Part shown: positions 32,466-41,144 of the stretch, piece by piece
How the letters are laid out: each line of letters starts with the position of its first letter
Numbering within the stretch: the first letter of the stretch is position 1
Virus record (IMG/VR): IMGVR_UViG_3300044953_000546
Coordinates: 1-43,782 of that record
DNA from: a virus
DNA length: 43,782 nt
Reading direction: 5' to 3' (one strand)
Notes under the pieces: generated by a model
The model's input: only the letters and a program-made list of their open reading frames with translations
Databases searched by the model: none
What the model was told of the DNA's origin: nothing
Made by a program: the position numbers and the translations under genes

Positions 32466-32571
32466 TTTTTAATTTACAATAGCCGATTATCAGCAGCAAG
32501 GCTATTACAGATGTTAAACAAGGGTCTATAAAAAAAAATAAAATTAAAAGAAATAAGATAAACACAAACAA
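32458..32571 (-). CDS. Small hydrophobic peptide, 37 residues, TTG start
   Basis: A short frame begins at TTG (32571) with GGGAGG five bases upstream, the strongest ribosome binding site in this part of the window, and ends eight bases inside the next gene. The product has two hydrophobic segments (FVFILFLLILFFFI and VIALLLIIGY) around DPCLTS, then KLKND. A GTG two codons later is an alternative start. The overlap with the next membrane protein supports translation. Confidence 0.5.
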   Translation of the reverse strand: MFVFILFLLILFFFIDPCLTSVIALLLIIGYCKLKND

Positions 32572-32584
32572 AGAAACCTCCCGA

Positions 32585-32767
32585 TTATTCGCAGTTTTTA
32601 CAGTCTTTAGATTCGGTTCCGTCTTTAGGCTGATGTAGGGATTCCAACATGTCTTTATTTATGGAGGGCTTGGATGTGTTCGGCTCTATCATAGTAGAGT
32701 CGTAGCCAGGTAAACCCACCTGCTTTAAGAATTCGTCAGGGGATTCTGATTTTGGAGGTTTAGACAT
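32585..32767 (-). CDS. Hypothetical small soluble protein, 60 residues
   Basis: Short polar protein rich in Pro, Ser and Lys, ending in SKDCKNCE, a CxxC pair that could bind metal or form a disulphide. No family recognised. The ATG shares one base with the stop of the upstream membrane protein. Confidence 0.5.
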   Translation of the reverse strand: MSKPPKSESPDEFLKQVGLPGYDSTMIEPNTSKPSINKDMLESLHQPKDGTESKDCKNCE

Positions 32768-32979
32768 TAGGTTGTCTCCTGAGAACTAGAGGATTCTACA
32801 AACTCTTTAGCTGCTTTTCTTTCTTTGGTTTTTTTCACCAAAACATACAGCAAATCAAACAAGTATTTACCAACAACAATAAATCCAGTTGCCAGTAACA
32901 TAAATAAAGTATATGCTTCAATTAGACATTGTTTAAAAAGTCTTAAAAGTAAGTCTTCCGTTTTTTCAGAGGTTGACAT
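32767..32979 (-). CDS. Small single-helix membrane protein, 70 residues
   Basis: The start at 32979 (MSTSEKTEDLLLR) has GGAG six bases upstream; the frame is open to 33057 but upstream codons run into the terminase gene. One long hydrophobic helix (about 24-48) is followed by a basic cytoplasmic-type patch (KKTKERKAAK). The start codon is on the same CATG as the terminase start on the other strand. Confidence 0.6.
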   Translation of the reverse strand: MSTSEKTEDLLLRLFKQCLIEAYTLFMLLATGFIVVGKYLFDLLYVLVKKTKERKAAKEFVESSSSQETT

Positions 32980-34903
32980 GAACGACTCCGATAAAATTAA
33001 TGAAGAAAAATCCCAAATAGATATCAAAACCTTAGCACCAAGCTGGGTTGTAGACATGGCTCAAAACATAAAATCTATTTGTGATATAGACGACATTGAC
33101 AACAAGATATTCTCTTTACCCGCAAATAAACTAAATGAACTTTACGGCAAACTTGACATTAACGAGTTTTCAAAGTTTTTAAACGTTTATTTGAAATTTA
33201 ATAAAACGTCCTCAATTCCTATAACCTCTGTGCTTAGATTAAACGGTAAACCCTTTACCTTAGTCAAACATAAATTTTTTGAACCTCTGTTTTATCCAAA
33301 TCTCCCAGATAGATTATTACTCGTATGCGCTCGTCAAGTAGGCAAGTCCACACACATTGCCGCACAAGGGGTTTTACAAGCTGCAGCCATTAATAGATTT
33401 AAAATTTTATATATGGCCCCGCAGTTCGAGCAGATTCGTCGCTTTAGCCATCAGTACATTAGACAATTTGTCCATGAGTCCTACATTAAAGACATACTTA
33501 TGGATAAGAGCTGCGTCGATTCAGTAATGCAAAAAACTTTTAAAAACGGCTCCGAGTTATGGTTCTCTTTTGCCAAACTATCAATAGATCGAATTCGAGG
33601 TCTATCTGTAGACGGCATTCGCATGGATGAAATTCAAGACTTGAACCCTGAGTTTTTAGACATTGTTAGAGAGTGTATGTCTGCGTCGGAAAGACGTTCT
33701 GAAATGTACGCAGGAACCAGTAAGACAGTTGATAACGTCATTGAACAGCTTAGGTTACACTCAAGCCAGGCTGAATGGTTTATGCAGTGCAAAGCCTGTA
33801 ACCACTGGAACATACCAACTGTAGAGGGCTCAGGACCTGGACTGACTGTAATGGACATGATGAGGCCGGAAGGATTTTGCTGCGCTAAATGCCATAGGAT
33901 TTTAGAGCCGGAAAAGGGATTTTGGGTACACAAATATGCAGAAAGGGCAAAAACGTTTCCCAGCTATCACGTACCGCAAGTTATTGCGCCCGTGCATTAT
34001 AATAATCCGAAAAACTGGAAATCGCTTTTGTTAAAACGAGAGTTAAACTCTTCTGCTACTTTTGTAAACGAAGTTTTGGGAGAGGCTTGCGATGAAGGTC
34101 AAAGACTTGTAAGTCTTACAGAACTTAAAGATGTATGTATACTTAATCCTAACTCAAAAGACAATAACCAAGATATTGCTAAGTATGCAGACAGGATTCT
34201 TGGAGTAGATTGGGGAGGTAAGGGCAGCAGATTTCAATCCATGACTGCTGCTGCTGTAGCCTGCTACAAACCTGTTGAACAAAAGATTGACATTGTCTTT
34301 GGCCATGTGTTTCCAGCCATGACTGATTCGGTCATTGAAACAAAAGAAATTACAAATATCGCCAATGTGTTTCAATGTACGGCAATTGCACATGACGTTG
34401 CAGTTGCAGGTGAGGTAAGACTTAGCATTATGCGTAGCATTGGAGTTCCAGATTCTCGCCTTATTAATTGCAGATACACTGCAAGCGGCAGCATTAAATC
34501 AATTTTGCAGTTTGTGCCGTCTACTGATGTTAACCCTACCAGCTACTATAATTTAGATAAAAGTAAAATTATTGCAGCTGTATGCTTGGCAATCAAAAAC
34601 AAAAATATTCGATTCCCACAGTTTGACAGCCTTTTGGACGCCGCTGGAGAAAACATTATGAATCACTTTCTTGCGGTGTACGAAGAAAGCAATGAAAGTA
34701 TGTTTGGTACTGAACGACGATTTATTCGCCGCAATCCTGGAATGCCAGATGATTTTTTACATGCTGTTGCTTTTGCCGTTATATCTCTATGGCGCCGATA
34801 CCCAGAACTTATCCCTAACCTCATAGAAGAAGTATTGGATGGCGACGAGCATGTGCATATGAAAAATATCGACACATACTATAACGCAAACGAATACGAT
34901 TAA
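32978..34903 (+). CDS. terL: Terminase large subunit
   Basis: DNA-packaging motor and nuclease, 641 residues. Walker A ARQVGKST (R119-Q120...K123-S124), Walker B GIRMDEIQ (D217, E218), a zinc-type insertion (C271KAC274 ... C301/C302, C305), and the nuclease region with D411 in GVDWGGKG and an Asp near 605 in MPDDFLHAVAFA. The start at 32978 follows AGAGG by five bases; the longer open frame to 32825 overlaps a membrane protein gene on the other strand. It is the only plus-strand gene in this part and begins within the CATG used by the gene opposite. Confidence 0.93.
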   Translation: MNDSDKINEEKSQIDIKTLAPSWVVDMAQNIKSICDIDDIDNKIFSLPANKLNELYGKLDINEFSKFLNVYLKFNKTSSIPITSVLRLNGKPFTLVKHKFFEPLFYPNLPDRLLLVCARQVGKSTHIAAQGVLQAAAINRFKILYMAPQFEQIRRFSHQYIRQFVHESYIKDILMDKSCVDSVMQKTFKNGSELWFSFAKLSIDRIRGLSVDGIRMDEIQDLNPEFLDIVRECMSASERRSEMYAGTSKTVDNVIEQLRLHSSQAEWFMQCKACNHWNIPTVEGSGPGLTVMDMMRPEGFCCAKCHRILEPEKGFWVHKYAERAKTFPSYHVPQVIAPVHYNNPKNWKSLLLKRELNSSATFVNEVLGEACDEGQRLVSLTELKDVCILNPNSKDNNQDIAKYADRILGVDWGGKGSRFQSMTAAAVACYKPVEQKIDIVFGHVFPAMTDSVIETKEITNIANVFQCTAIAHDVAVAGEVRLSIMRSIGVPDSRLINCRYTASGSIKSILQFVPSTDVNPTSYYNLDKSKIIAAVCLAIKNKNIRFPQFDSLLDAAGENIMNHFLAVYEESNESMFGTERRFIRRNPGMPDDFLHAVAFAVISLWRRYPELIPNLIEEVLDGDEHVHMKNIDTYYNANEYD

Positions 34904-34947
34904 TACTTAAGCTAAAAGTCACACTAATTGTTAGAATAGGCACTTAA

Positions 34948-34993
34948 ATCGTAACCTCAAGTATATTTTTATAAAATTACTTAAGATTACGAT
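34948..34993. repeat. Long imperfect hairpin behind the terminase gene
   Basis: Outer arms 34948-34963 and 34978-34993 pair at 14 of 16 positions; inside, ATTTT pairs with AAAAT around a 3-base loop with one bulged base. The total is about 19 paired positions. Confidence 0.75.
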
Positions 34994-35121
34994 CAATGGC
35001 GAAACGCCATCAAATTATATTAACCAGACTTACCCCTTATTTTAGTGGCTGTATTTAAACCTTAAATAGTAAAATAGTAAATCAGAACTAAACTATATTA
35101 ACACAATTTCAGACCATACGC

Positions 35122-35212
35122 GACGTTTGCTATGTCTTATTCCTCTATACTTAATATGCTTTACTAAAGGTATTATCTGTAGTGTAGAGTATAATATAAC
35201 ATAGCAAACGTC
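35122..35212. repeat. Perfect 14-bp inverted repeat, arms 63 bases apart
   Basis: GACGTTTGCTATGT at 35122-35135 is the exact reverse complement of 35199-35212. The spacer is AT-rich. The right arm ends 11 bases from the stop codon of the primase-like gene. The arrangement looks like a binding-site pair or a large stem-loop rather than a simple terminator. Confidence 0.8.
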
Positions 35213-35223
35213 ACGCATGCTTT

Positions 35224-37896
35224 TTAGAGGCGAAATAAATTTGCAAGAGCTGCTCGTCTAAAACTACGCATTCGTTTTACCGCAGATACCAAACTGTTCC
35301 ATAGGGGTTTTGAAAACACTAATATAAGGTGTTCTTCTTTATTTCTCTCTACAGCTCCAAGTTCTTTAAGATGTACTACGGCGGATTGCCAGCTACGCAC
35401 CGGTAAATTGTAAAATCGCATGTGTCCCAGTAGATTTGTTAAATCAATTGATACAGTATCTTCCATTGGGTTTTTAAAAACTACATATCGCTTTTTAGAC
35501 CCATCTCCTGTAAACATTTTAAACATACCTTGCTCGACACCCTCTTGTATAAAATTAATAAGTTGAACTCCGGCAGATTTAGTGTTTATGTAGCCTTTAG
35601 CAGAAATTATGGCTTTAGCCTTATCCATAATATTCGGATTTATATCTAAAGACTTAGTAAGGTACTTTAAAGTGTCTAACAAAGAGTGCGAGGACGTAGG
35701 CCTTATCGTGAGGGCGTATTGCATAAAAAACGGAAATACATTTTCACTATTTAAAAGGGCTCGAGTTTCATCGGTAAACTCCGTGTCCGCTCTAACAAAC
35801 TCCCAGTCTTTATCCGCTGCTAGTGCCGAAGCAATAAGGGATGAGGCAAACACAACGCTATTCTTACCTCTGCCTTCTAGCCATTGCGCTAAAAGCTTCG
35901 GAGAAGACTTAGCTCCATTTATGGCTACCGGTACTTGATGTAGCTCTGCGATTGCCTGTGCAGCTTCTAAATCGTTTTTACAGTTTAAGGTAGCATAGTC
36001 TAGCCCTAAATCTATTCTAATAATATCAAAGATATATTCAGCTAAAGAGCCTTTAGCCCCCACTAACATAAGATTAGTTCTAGGGTTGTCGTTTATTAAA
36101 TTATGTACCCCAGACACAACTCCTGCCATTGAAGCAAGATAAACAATTGTTTCTACGCTGGGCTCAAATATATTAGAAATTTTTTTTATTGTTAATCCGG
36201 GCTCAATAACTAAATTTGAGCACGGAGGCTCCACTTCGTTTATTACAAATGGAATACCTACCCTAATTTGATCTGTGTCGATAGATACCTTAGGCAGGTT
36301 AAATCTACCTGTATCTGGGTCGTAGCCTACGTAGTTTTGAGCAGAGTGGACCTCCGGAGAGCTAAGTCTTGTAATAATTTCTAAATATTTTTTAGCTATT
36401 GAGTCAGCAACAAATGGTTGCTTGGATATCCCGACAGAGGCTGCAATAAACGCAAGTATTTTACTTGGATGATTTTCTATATCGTCTTCAGATATTTGAA
36501 ATCCGATTTCTTTTCCGTCAAACATCATCTTTCCAAAGATGGCTGCAGCTCCGCCTTGCTTAATTCTGCATATATGTAAAATACGCACAATAGCGTTGCA
36601 TACGACTTCGTCTACAACCTCTCTTGAGCCTTGTATCCAAAGCTTTCCGTCTCTTTCAAAAAACACCTTCTTATCCATAATCAGAGGCTGAGATTCCATT
36701 ATATGATTTAAAAGTTCTGCAATCTCTTCTCTAATCCCCTCTGAGCAAGACGCTAGAATGATGTTCTTTTGAAACTCTGTTAAATTTAGACTATGTATAA
36801 TATTACGAGCATTTGCTTTACCTACGGTTAAAAGCTCTGTAACTAAAAAGTCAATTGGGTTTAATAAATTATTTTCCTCTATTTTGGCGTGAATAAAGGG
36901 CATAAGACTGTTTTCCCAGAGTTTAGACTTTTTTTCTGAAGGTCTCCAGATGTATGGCGTGTCCTCAATTATTACTTTAAAATTACGAGCTTTTATGCAA
37001 CTTTTGAAGAAAGCTGTGTCAGGTTCGTCAATCCAAGCTACGGTTGGCTTTGTAAGCAATAGTGGCTCTAATTCGCCTATAGGCGCTTTTGCCACTACTG
37101 ATATCTTTCTATATCTTTCTATTGCGCATTTTTGCTCAATTCTAGCGGCCTGTAATGGATGAGAAACTACATAAATTTTTGAGGCATCAGACCTGTGACA
37201 ACCGTTTAAACCGCAAAATCCACCATTATGGCCCTGTAACAAATTTATATAGGCCATTTGATCTTTGCTTCCAATAAAGCCAAACCCACTAATAAATCCC
37301 GGTTTAATATAAAACGGTATTATTAGTAGACCGTCTGGCGATTTGCCAAGTCCAGGTATATTCTCCTGCAGCTGATCTTCTAGTTCGTGTTTAAATCCAA
37401 AGCCAAACCAATCTACCAGACTTCTATTAAATGTTTCTTGACTTAGCCATAAATTTAGTTCAGTAAGTCGACCTATCGCCAATCTGTTTGCAGAGGGGTA
37501 CATTACAGCTTGACCCCTATTCCAAACTTTTTGTATCTTTTCGTAGTATTTGTTGTAAAAATTGCAATAAGCAATACGGTCTTCTGTATTTACAGATTTT
37601 ATTTTTAGATCTTTTAAAAGTGTATCTAAGAGCTCTTCCGGATTTGAGATTTTGTATGCTTGACCGTATAGTTGTAGCCCCTCACATGCTAGTTTACACT
37701 TGTCGCAATACATCCAGCCCTCAAAAGGTAACAGGCTGGATACAAGCATATTTCCAGTTTTGCATCTGGGGCATCTCACATACGTTCCTGCCTTTGCCGG
37801 ACCGTCATAGCCCAAAAGTTTCAAAATTTTTGTATAATGTAGGGTCGAATAGAACTCTTCTGAAGGAGCCCCATCTATGAGTCGTTGGATTGACAT
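35224..37896 (-). CDS. Degenerate primase/helicase-like protein, 890 residues
   Basis: The N-terminus has a primase-type zinc site (C42PRC45 ... C64DKC67). About residues 255-320 resemble a TOPRIM region, but the acidic residues are lost (IYVVSHPLQAAR in place of vvEGplDAl), with only IDEPD left as a possible D-x-D. Near residues 625-725 the order of a D5/SF3-like ATPase seems present, but the Walker A site reads GAKGSLAE and no Walker B acid is visible. So it probably has no primase or ATPase activity and may be a structural or regulatory derivative. It stands alone on the minus strand between packaging and virion genes. The start overlaps the opposite gene by 20 bases and has a weak ribosome binding site. 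Confidence 0.6.
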   Translation of the reverse strand: MSIQRLIDGAPSEEFYSTLHYTKILKLLGYDGPAKAGTYVRCPRCKTGNMLVSSLLPFEGWMYCDKCKLACEGLQLYGQAYKISNPEELLDTLLKDLKIKSVNTEDRIAYCNFYNKYYEKIQKVWNRGQAVMYPSANRLAIGRLTELNLWLSQETFNRSLVDWFGFGFKHELEDQLQENIPGLGKSPDGLLIIPFYIKPGFISGFGFIGSKDQMAYINLLQGHNGGFCGLNGCHRSDASKIYVVSHPLQAARIEQKCAIERYRKISVVAKAPIGELEPLLLTKPTVAWIDEPDTAFFKSCIKARNFKVIIEDTPYIWRPSEKKSKLWENSLMPFIHAKIEENNLLNPIDFLVTELLTVGKANARNIIHSLNLTEFQKNIILASCSEGIREEIAELLNHIMESQPLIMDKKVFFERDGKLWIQGSREVVDEVVCNAIVRILHICRIKQGGAAAIFGKMMFDGKEIGFQISEDDIENHPSKILAFIAASVGISKQPFVADSIAKKYLEIITRLSSPEVHSAQNYVGYDPDTGRFNLPKVSIDTDQIRVGIPFVINEVEPPCSNLVIEPGLTIKKISNIFEPSVETIVYLASMAGVVSGVHNLINDNPRTNLMLVGAKGSLAEYIFDIIRIDLGLDYATLNCKNDLEAAQAIAELHQVPVAINGAKSSPKLLAQWLEGRGKNSVVFASSLIASALAADKDWEFVRADTEFTDETRALLNSENVFPFFMQYALTIRPTSSHSLLDTLKYLTKSLDINPNIMDKAKAIISAKGYINTKSAGVQLINFIQEGVEQGMFKMFTGDGSKKRYVVFKNPMEDTVSIDLTNLLGHMRFYNLPVRSWQSAVVHLKELGAVERNKEEHLILVFSKPLWNSLVSAVKRMRSFRRAALANLFRL
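37833..37838 (+). promoter_or_regulatory. Possible -10 element for the plus-strand virion operon
   Basis: TATAAT lies 39 bases before the ATG at 37877, inside the coding sequence of the opposite-strand gene. No matching -35 box is visible at 16-18 bases, so a sigma-70 promoter is only a possibility. No intergenic space exists for another one. Confidence 0.25.
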
Positions 37897-39589
37897 AACT
37901 GATGACGTCTCTAAAAAGTATTATAATGCCTTTATTAAACAAGTCTCTATGCCCGAATATGTAAAGGTTGCAAGCGTACTTACCGAAAAAGACTTGAATA
38001 GCATCTCATCCGATGCATTTGCGGACAGTCTCAATAGGAAGTTTGCTGTAAACACTAAGGCCAACTGTTGGTGCTCCGCTCTTTATTTCTACGGCAACCA
38101 GTGTAACACTTTAGGCGCAAGTAAACAAGCTGAGGCAAAGTTACTTAATGCTGCTCGTATTTGGGGGATTGCGGATGACGTAGAGAATATAAAGCAAGCA
38201 TTTGAAATGCAAACTATTCCTGTGTCTTATGCTATTTCCTTTGAATACAAGGGTGCAAAGATAGAACGCTGCCCAGATCATACTAAGGAAGCCGCTACTG
38301 CCAGCGCAGAGTGGATGTATACCAATCGCACTAAGTTTCCACTTGCAATTCAAAAGCAGGCTGCGGCAAGACTTATTGCTAAAGCTAATTTTTTAAATTT
38401 AACTCCTAGTGCATCGACGTATTTAGATAAACTTGTAAATCCTGAGACTTATGCAAATATAAATTGTAAAGTTGCAATGGCTATTACAGATCGTCTAAGC
38501 GACATTTCAACCGTTCGTTGGGGTAATCTTGAGGACGAGCTTCTTAAGGTTGCTAACGATTTAAACAGCCGTCCCTTTGAAGTGTGCCACAGCGGTGAGC
38601 TTATCTCAAACGCTTTAGAGGCTCTAGATGTAAAGCACGGTCTTAATGCCAAGTGGGGCTCTGCTCTTCAATATCCCGTAGAGGCTTGCCTACGCGTCAA
38701 CATGACAAAAGCGGCAGCTGCAGCAGATGCTGTAATACATTTAACTACAGGGATGCCAGTAGATCTCACCAAGATCAGCGATCATCAACTGGAGAAGGGC
38801 CTTAAAATTGCCGGAGACGATTTCCTGTCATACTGCCAAACCGACGGGTTTAACGTAGATAGAGGTAAGGCTGCGGAGATTCTGCCCACCCTGCCGAAGC
38901 CAGAAGCCCAGCGCTTTGAGGCAGCTATTAAGACAGCAGGCTACATCCCAGACACGACTGATGATTTACTAGGGAGGATCTTTAAAGAGAGTAACGCCAT
39001 GGGTGTCATGGGCGCGGTATCGCAGCAGCCGCAAGCCCCCGTTAATTCAGCCGAACCAATGCCGATGCAGGGCGAAGATGACGCAGCTTTTGAAGCTCGC
39101 ATGGCCGATCAAAAGGAACAGGCTAATTTAGACTCACTAGATGCACAAGCTGGATTAGCGGCAGTTAAAGCTCGCAAAGCTAAGCAACAGTATCACCAGA
39201 ATTTGCTCAACCAGCCACAACTAGGAGAGAAGCAAGCCTATGGCGTTAGGGATACGTATGAGTACCTTGATAGAAACCCGGCTCTATTCGGGACGATTGA
39301 AAAAGATCAGGTAGCTACGTATATACAGGCTTTGATAGACGTAGCTAAAAAGAGAAACTTAGAATTGACTTTCTCCTCAGGTAGATACGGGGTAGACCCC
39401 ATGAGCTCAGAAGAGGCCTTAGCCAGAGTATTAAAGGCAAAGAGCATGTATGATGAGGATCTGCCACATTTCTTAGGGATGCGGTCAACTAATGGCCAAC
39501 CTATTGATTACGACAACCACCCAGAAAGTGAAGCCTGGGATCTATGGCAAGCCCACTACGACTCCGCCAAGAATAAGGAAAGAGGGTAA
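37877..39589 (+). CDS. Putative virion protein, 570 residues
   Basis: Unknown protein, first of five plus-strand genes. GAAGGAG lies eight bases before the ATG. Mostly helical; residues about 370-440 form a Gln/Ala/Pro-rich, low-complexity linker (SQQPQAPVNSAEPMPMQGED and a following charged helix). A YVKVASVLTEKDL segment near residue 28 resembles the N-terminal 'KVA' segments of the next two genes. Membership in the operon with terminase-side genes suggests a structural or head-associated role; no family was identified. Confidence 0.65.
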   Translation: MSRWIDITDDVSKKYYNAFIKQVSMPEYVKVASVLTEKDLNSISSDAFADSLNRKFAVNTKANCWCSALYFYGNQCNTLGASKQAEAKLLNAARIWGIADDVENIKQAFEMQTIPVSYAISFEYKGAKIERCPDHTKEAATASAEWMYTNRTKFPLAIQKQAAARLIAKANFLNLTPSASTYLDKLVNPETYANINCKVAMAITDRLSDISTVRWGNLEDELLKVANDLNSRPFEVCHSGELISNALEALDVKHGLNAKWGSALQYPVEACLRVNMTKAAAAADAVIHLTTGMPVDLTKISDHQLEKGLKIAGDDFLSYCQTDGFNVDRGKAAEILPTLPKPEAQRFEAAIKTAGYIPDTTDDLLGRIFKESNAMGVMGAVSQQPQAPVNSAEPMPMQGEDDAAFEARMADQKEQANLDSLDAQAGLAAVKARKAKQQYHQNLLNQPQLGEKQAYGVRDTYEYLDRNPALFGTIEKDQVATYIQALIDVAKKRNLELTFSSGRYGVDPMSSEEALARVLKAKSMYDEDLPHFLGMRSTNGQPIDYDNHPESEAWDLWQAHYDSAKNKERG

Positions 39590-39597
39590 AATACAAT

Positions 39598-40503
39598 ATG
39601 ATCAAAGTTGCAAATAATTTATTAAATCTCTCTCAGCACATGTTGAAGCGGAGCTACGACCCCGCTGCTTACGGCAATGCCTCCATGCCCCCATGGCGTT
39701 ATCCACTGCAGCAGCCACAACTGAGGTACGACTCTGGAGGCACTGGCTTCCACGCGGAAGGGAAACCTGCTGTAAGCATGATTCCAGAGGAGTTTGAGCG
39801 GTACCAAGCCAGAATGTTACTAAATCCGCGGAAGATGGGGAATCCTATGGCCTTCCCCGATGCCGAAACAGCTGCAGCGTATTACAACACTGCCTTAGGG
39901 GGGAACACCATTAAAGGCCCCTCGGGCACGCAACTTTCACACGAGGAGATGGCTAATTATATTAATAATCTCCCGCCCGATATTTTTGGCGACTTCTACC
40001 GGATGAACCCCGATAACAGCATAAACCTTAATCCTTGGCTAGGTGGAAACCCCGCAACAGCCGAAGGTCGTCGTTGGGATGAAGGTCGTCGCAGGTTCCT
40101 AAATGGCCAACTCGAGGGTCCGTTTAATCCTAATGAGCCTTACCTTGGTCACAGGGACCCCCTTGGAAATCCATATTTGGGGAGGAAAGCTGTAATGTTT
40201 AATGCTGCGTACAGACGAACCCCCGAGAATCCCGAGGGGAACATATTTCACTACACTGAAGGTCCAGATGGGAAGCCAGTTTTTTCCAATCCAGAATACC
40301 TTAAGAGCCTTGCAGCCGAAGGGAATAGGATGGTTAGACAGCGCGCCGAGGTTTCGGAGATCGCGATGAGGGATCCGGCCTTATGGGGGCAGCTCCAGAG
40401 CCAGTTTAGCCAGCACGATACCCCCCTTGACCTTCTCCAACTCGTTCCAATGGCTAGACAGCGCGCCGAGCAGCAAAAGGCGACACCCAGGATGAGTCAG
40501 TGA
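39598..40503 (+). CDS. Putative virion protein, 301 residues
   Basis: Unknown protein rich in Pro, Asn, Gly, Tyr and Arg, lacking hydrophobic segments, so probably extended or disordered. It begins MIKVANNLLNLSQHMLKRS, a start shared in form with the gene at 40582. GAGGG lies upstream of the ATG. The internal repeat MVRQRAEV / MARQRAEQ near the C-terminus suggests a small duplication. Confidence 0.6.
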   Translation: MIKVANNLLNLSQHMLKRSYDPAAYGNASMPPWRYPLQQPQLRYDSGGTGFHAEGKPAVSMIPEEFERYQARMLLNPRKMGNPMAFPDAETAAAYYNTALGGNTIKGPSGTQLSHEEMANYINNLPPDIFGDFYRMNPDNSINLNPWLGGNPATAEGRRWDEGRRRFLNGQLEGPFNPNEPYLGHRDPLGNPYLGRKAVMFNAAYRRTPENPEGNIFHYTEGPDGKPVFSNPEYLKSLAAEGNRMVRQRAEVSEIAMRDPALWGQLQSQFSQHDTPLDLLQLVPMARQRAEQQKATPRMSQ

Positions 40504-40581
40504 TCTCATATTAGATAAAGCACAGTATGCCTGTTCGCTAGTGTTTTCCGCATAATTACGAGCCTAAGAAAGTATAAGAAT

Positions 40582-41103
40582 ATGATTAAGGTAGCAGACA
40601 ATCTTCAGTTTATGTTAGGTTTAAAGTGTGCTAAAGAGGAGCGTAAAAAAAGGAAAGTTGATTATGCTGGTCGTGCTGCGCGCGGCGCTCAATACGGGGC
40701 TATTTCCGGCGCTCTTCTTGGCGCACTAGGAGGCACACATTATCCACAGATTACGGGAGTTTATGAGCAGAGTCCGCTGATAGGTGGTATTATTGGCGCC
40801 TTAGGTGGCGGTTTACTAGGCTCCGGTGTTGGGGCTGCAGGCAACATGTTAAGCGGATACATCAACGAGGACATCATAACTGGACAACTCGAACCCAACA
40901 GGTTAAGAAGAGCAGGAGTAGGCGGAATTCTCGGAGCTATCGGAGGACTAGGTGCAGCTTCCTTGGGTTCTTTCAACACAGAGAAACAGCAGCTTGCTGC
41001 CTTGCTTCTTGGAGGCCTCGGAGGCGCCGCGGGGGGCGCTCTAGGCGGCGGTGTTATCGGGCCTTGGCTAAATAGGGATATATGGGAAAACAACCGAATA
41101 TGA
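40582..41103 (+). CDS. Glycine-zipper protein, 173 residues
   Basis: After MIKVADNLQFMLG and a basic patch (KEERKKRKVDYAGRAARG) come four Gly/Ala/Leu segments with the GxxxG spacing of glycine zippers (GALLGALGG, IIGALGGGLLGSGVG, ILGAIGGLG, LLGGLGGAAGGALGG). Such proteins insert into membranes as packed helices. In phages they are candidates for pore-forming ejection proteins or pilot proteins. The ribosome binding site is weak (AAGAAAG). Confidence 0.65.
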   Translation: MIKVADNLQFMLGLKCAKEERKKRKVDYAGRAARGAQYGAISGALLGALGGTHYPQITGVYEQSPLIGGIIGALGGGLLGSGVGAAGNMLSGYINEDIITGQLEPNRLRRAGVGGILGAIGGLGAASLGSFNTEKQQLAALLLGGLGGAAGGALGGGVIGPWLNRDIWENNRI

Positions 41104-41144
41104 GACCACATAGGGTCTACTATAAGTAGGTCCCTGTAGTAGCT

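Larger units (their letters stand above)
34904..35223. other. Structured intergenic region between convergent genes, 320 bases
   Basis: No coding sequence was found. It is AT-rich and holds three inverted repeats: 34948-34993 (long imperfect hairpin), 34996-35010 (6-bp GC-rich stem, AAA loop), and a spaced 14-bp pair at 35122-35135 and 35199-35212. It separates the end of the terminase gene from the end of the minus-strand primase-like gene. Candidates are a bidirectional termination region, a packaging (pac/cos) site, a replication origin or a noncoding RNA. Confidence 0.6.
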
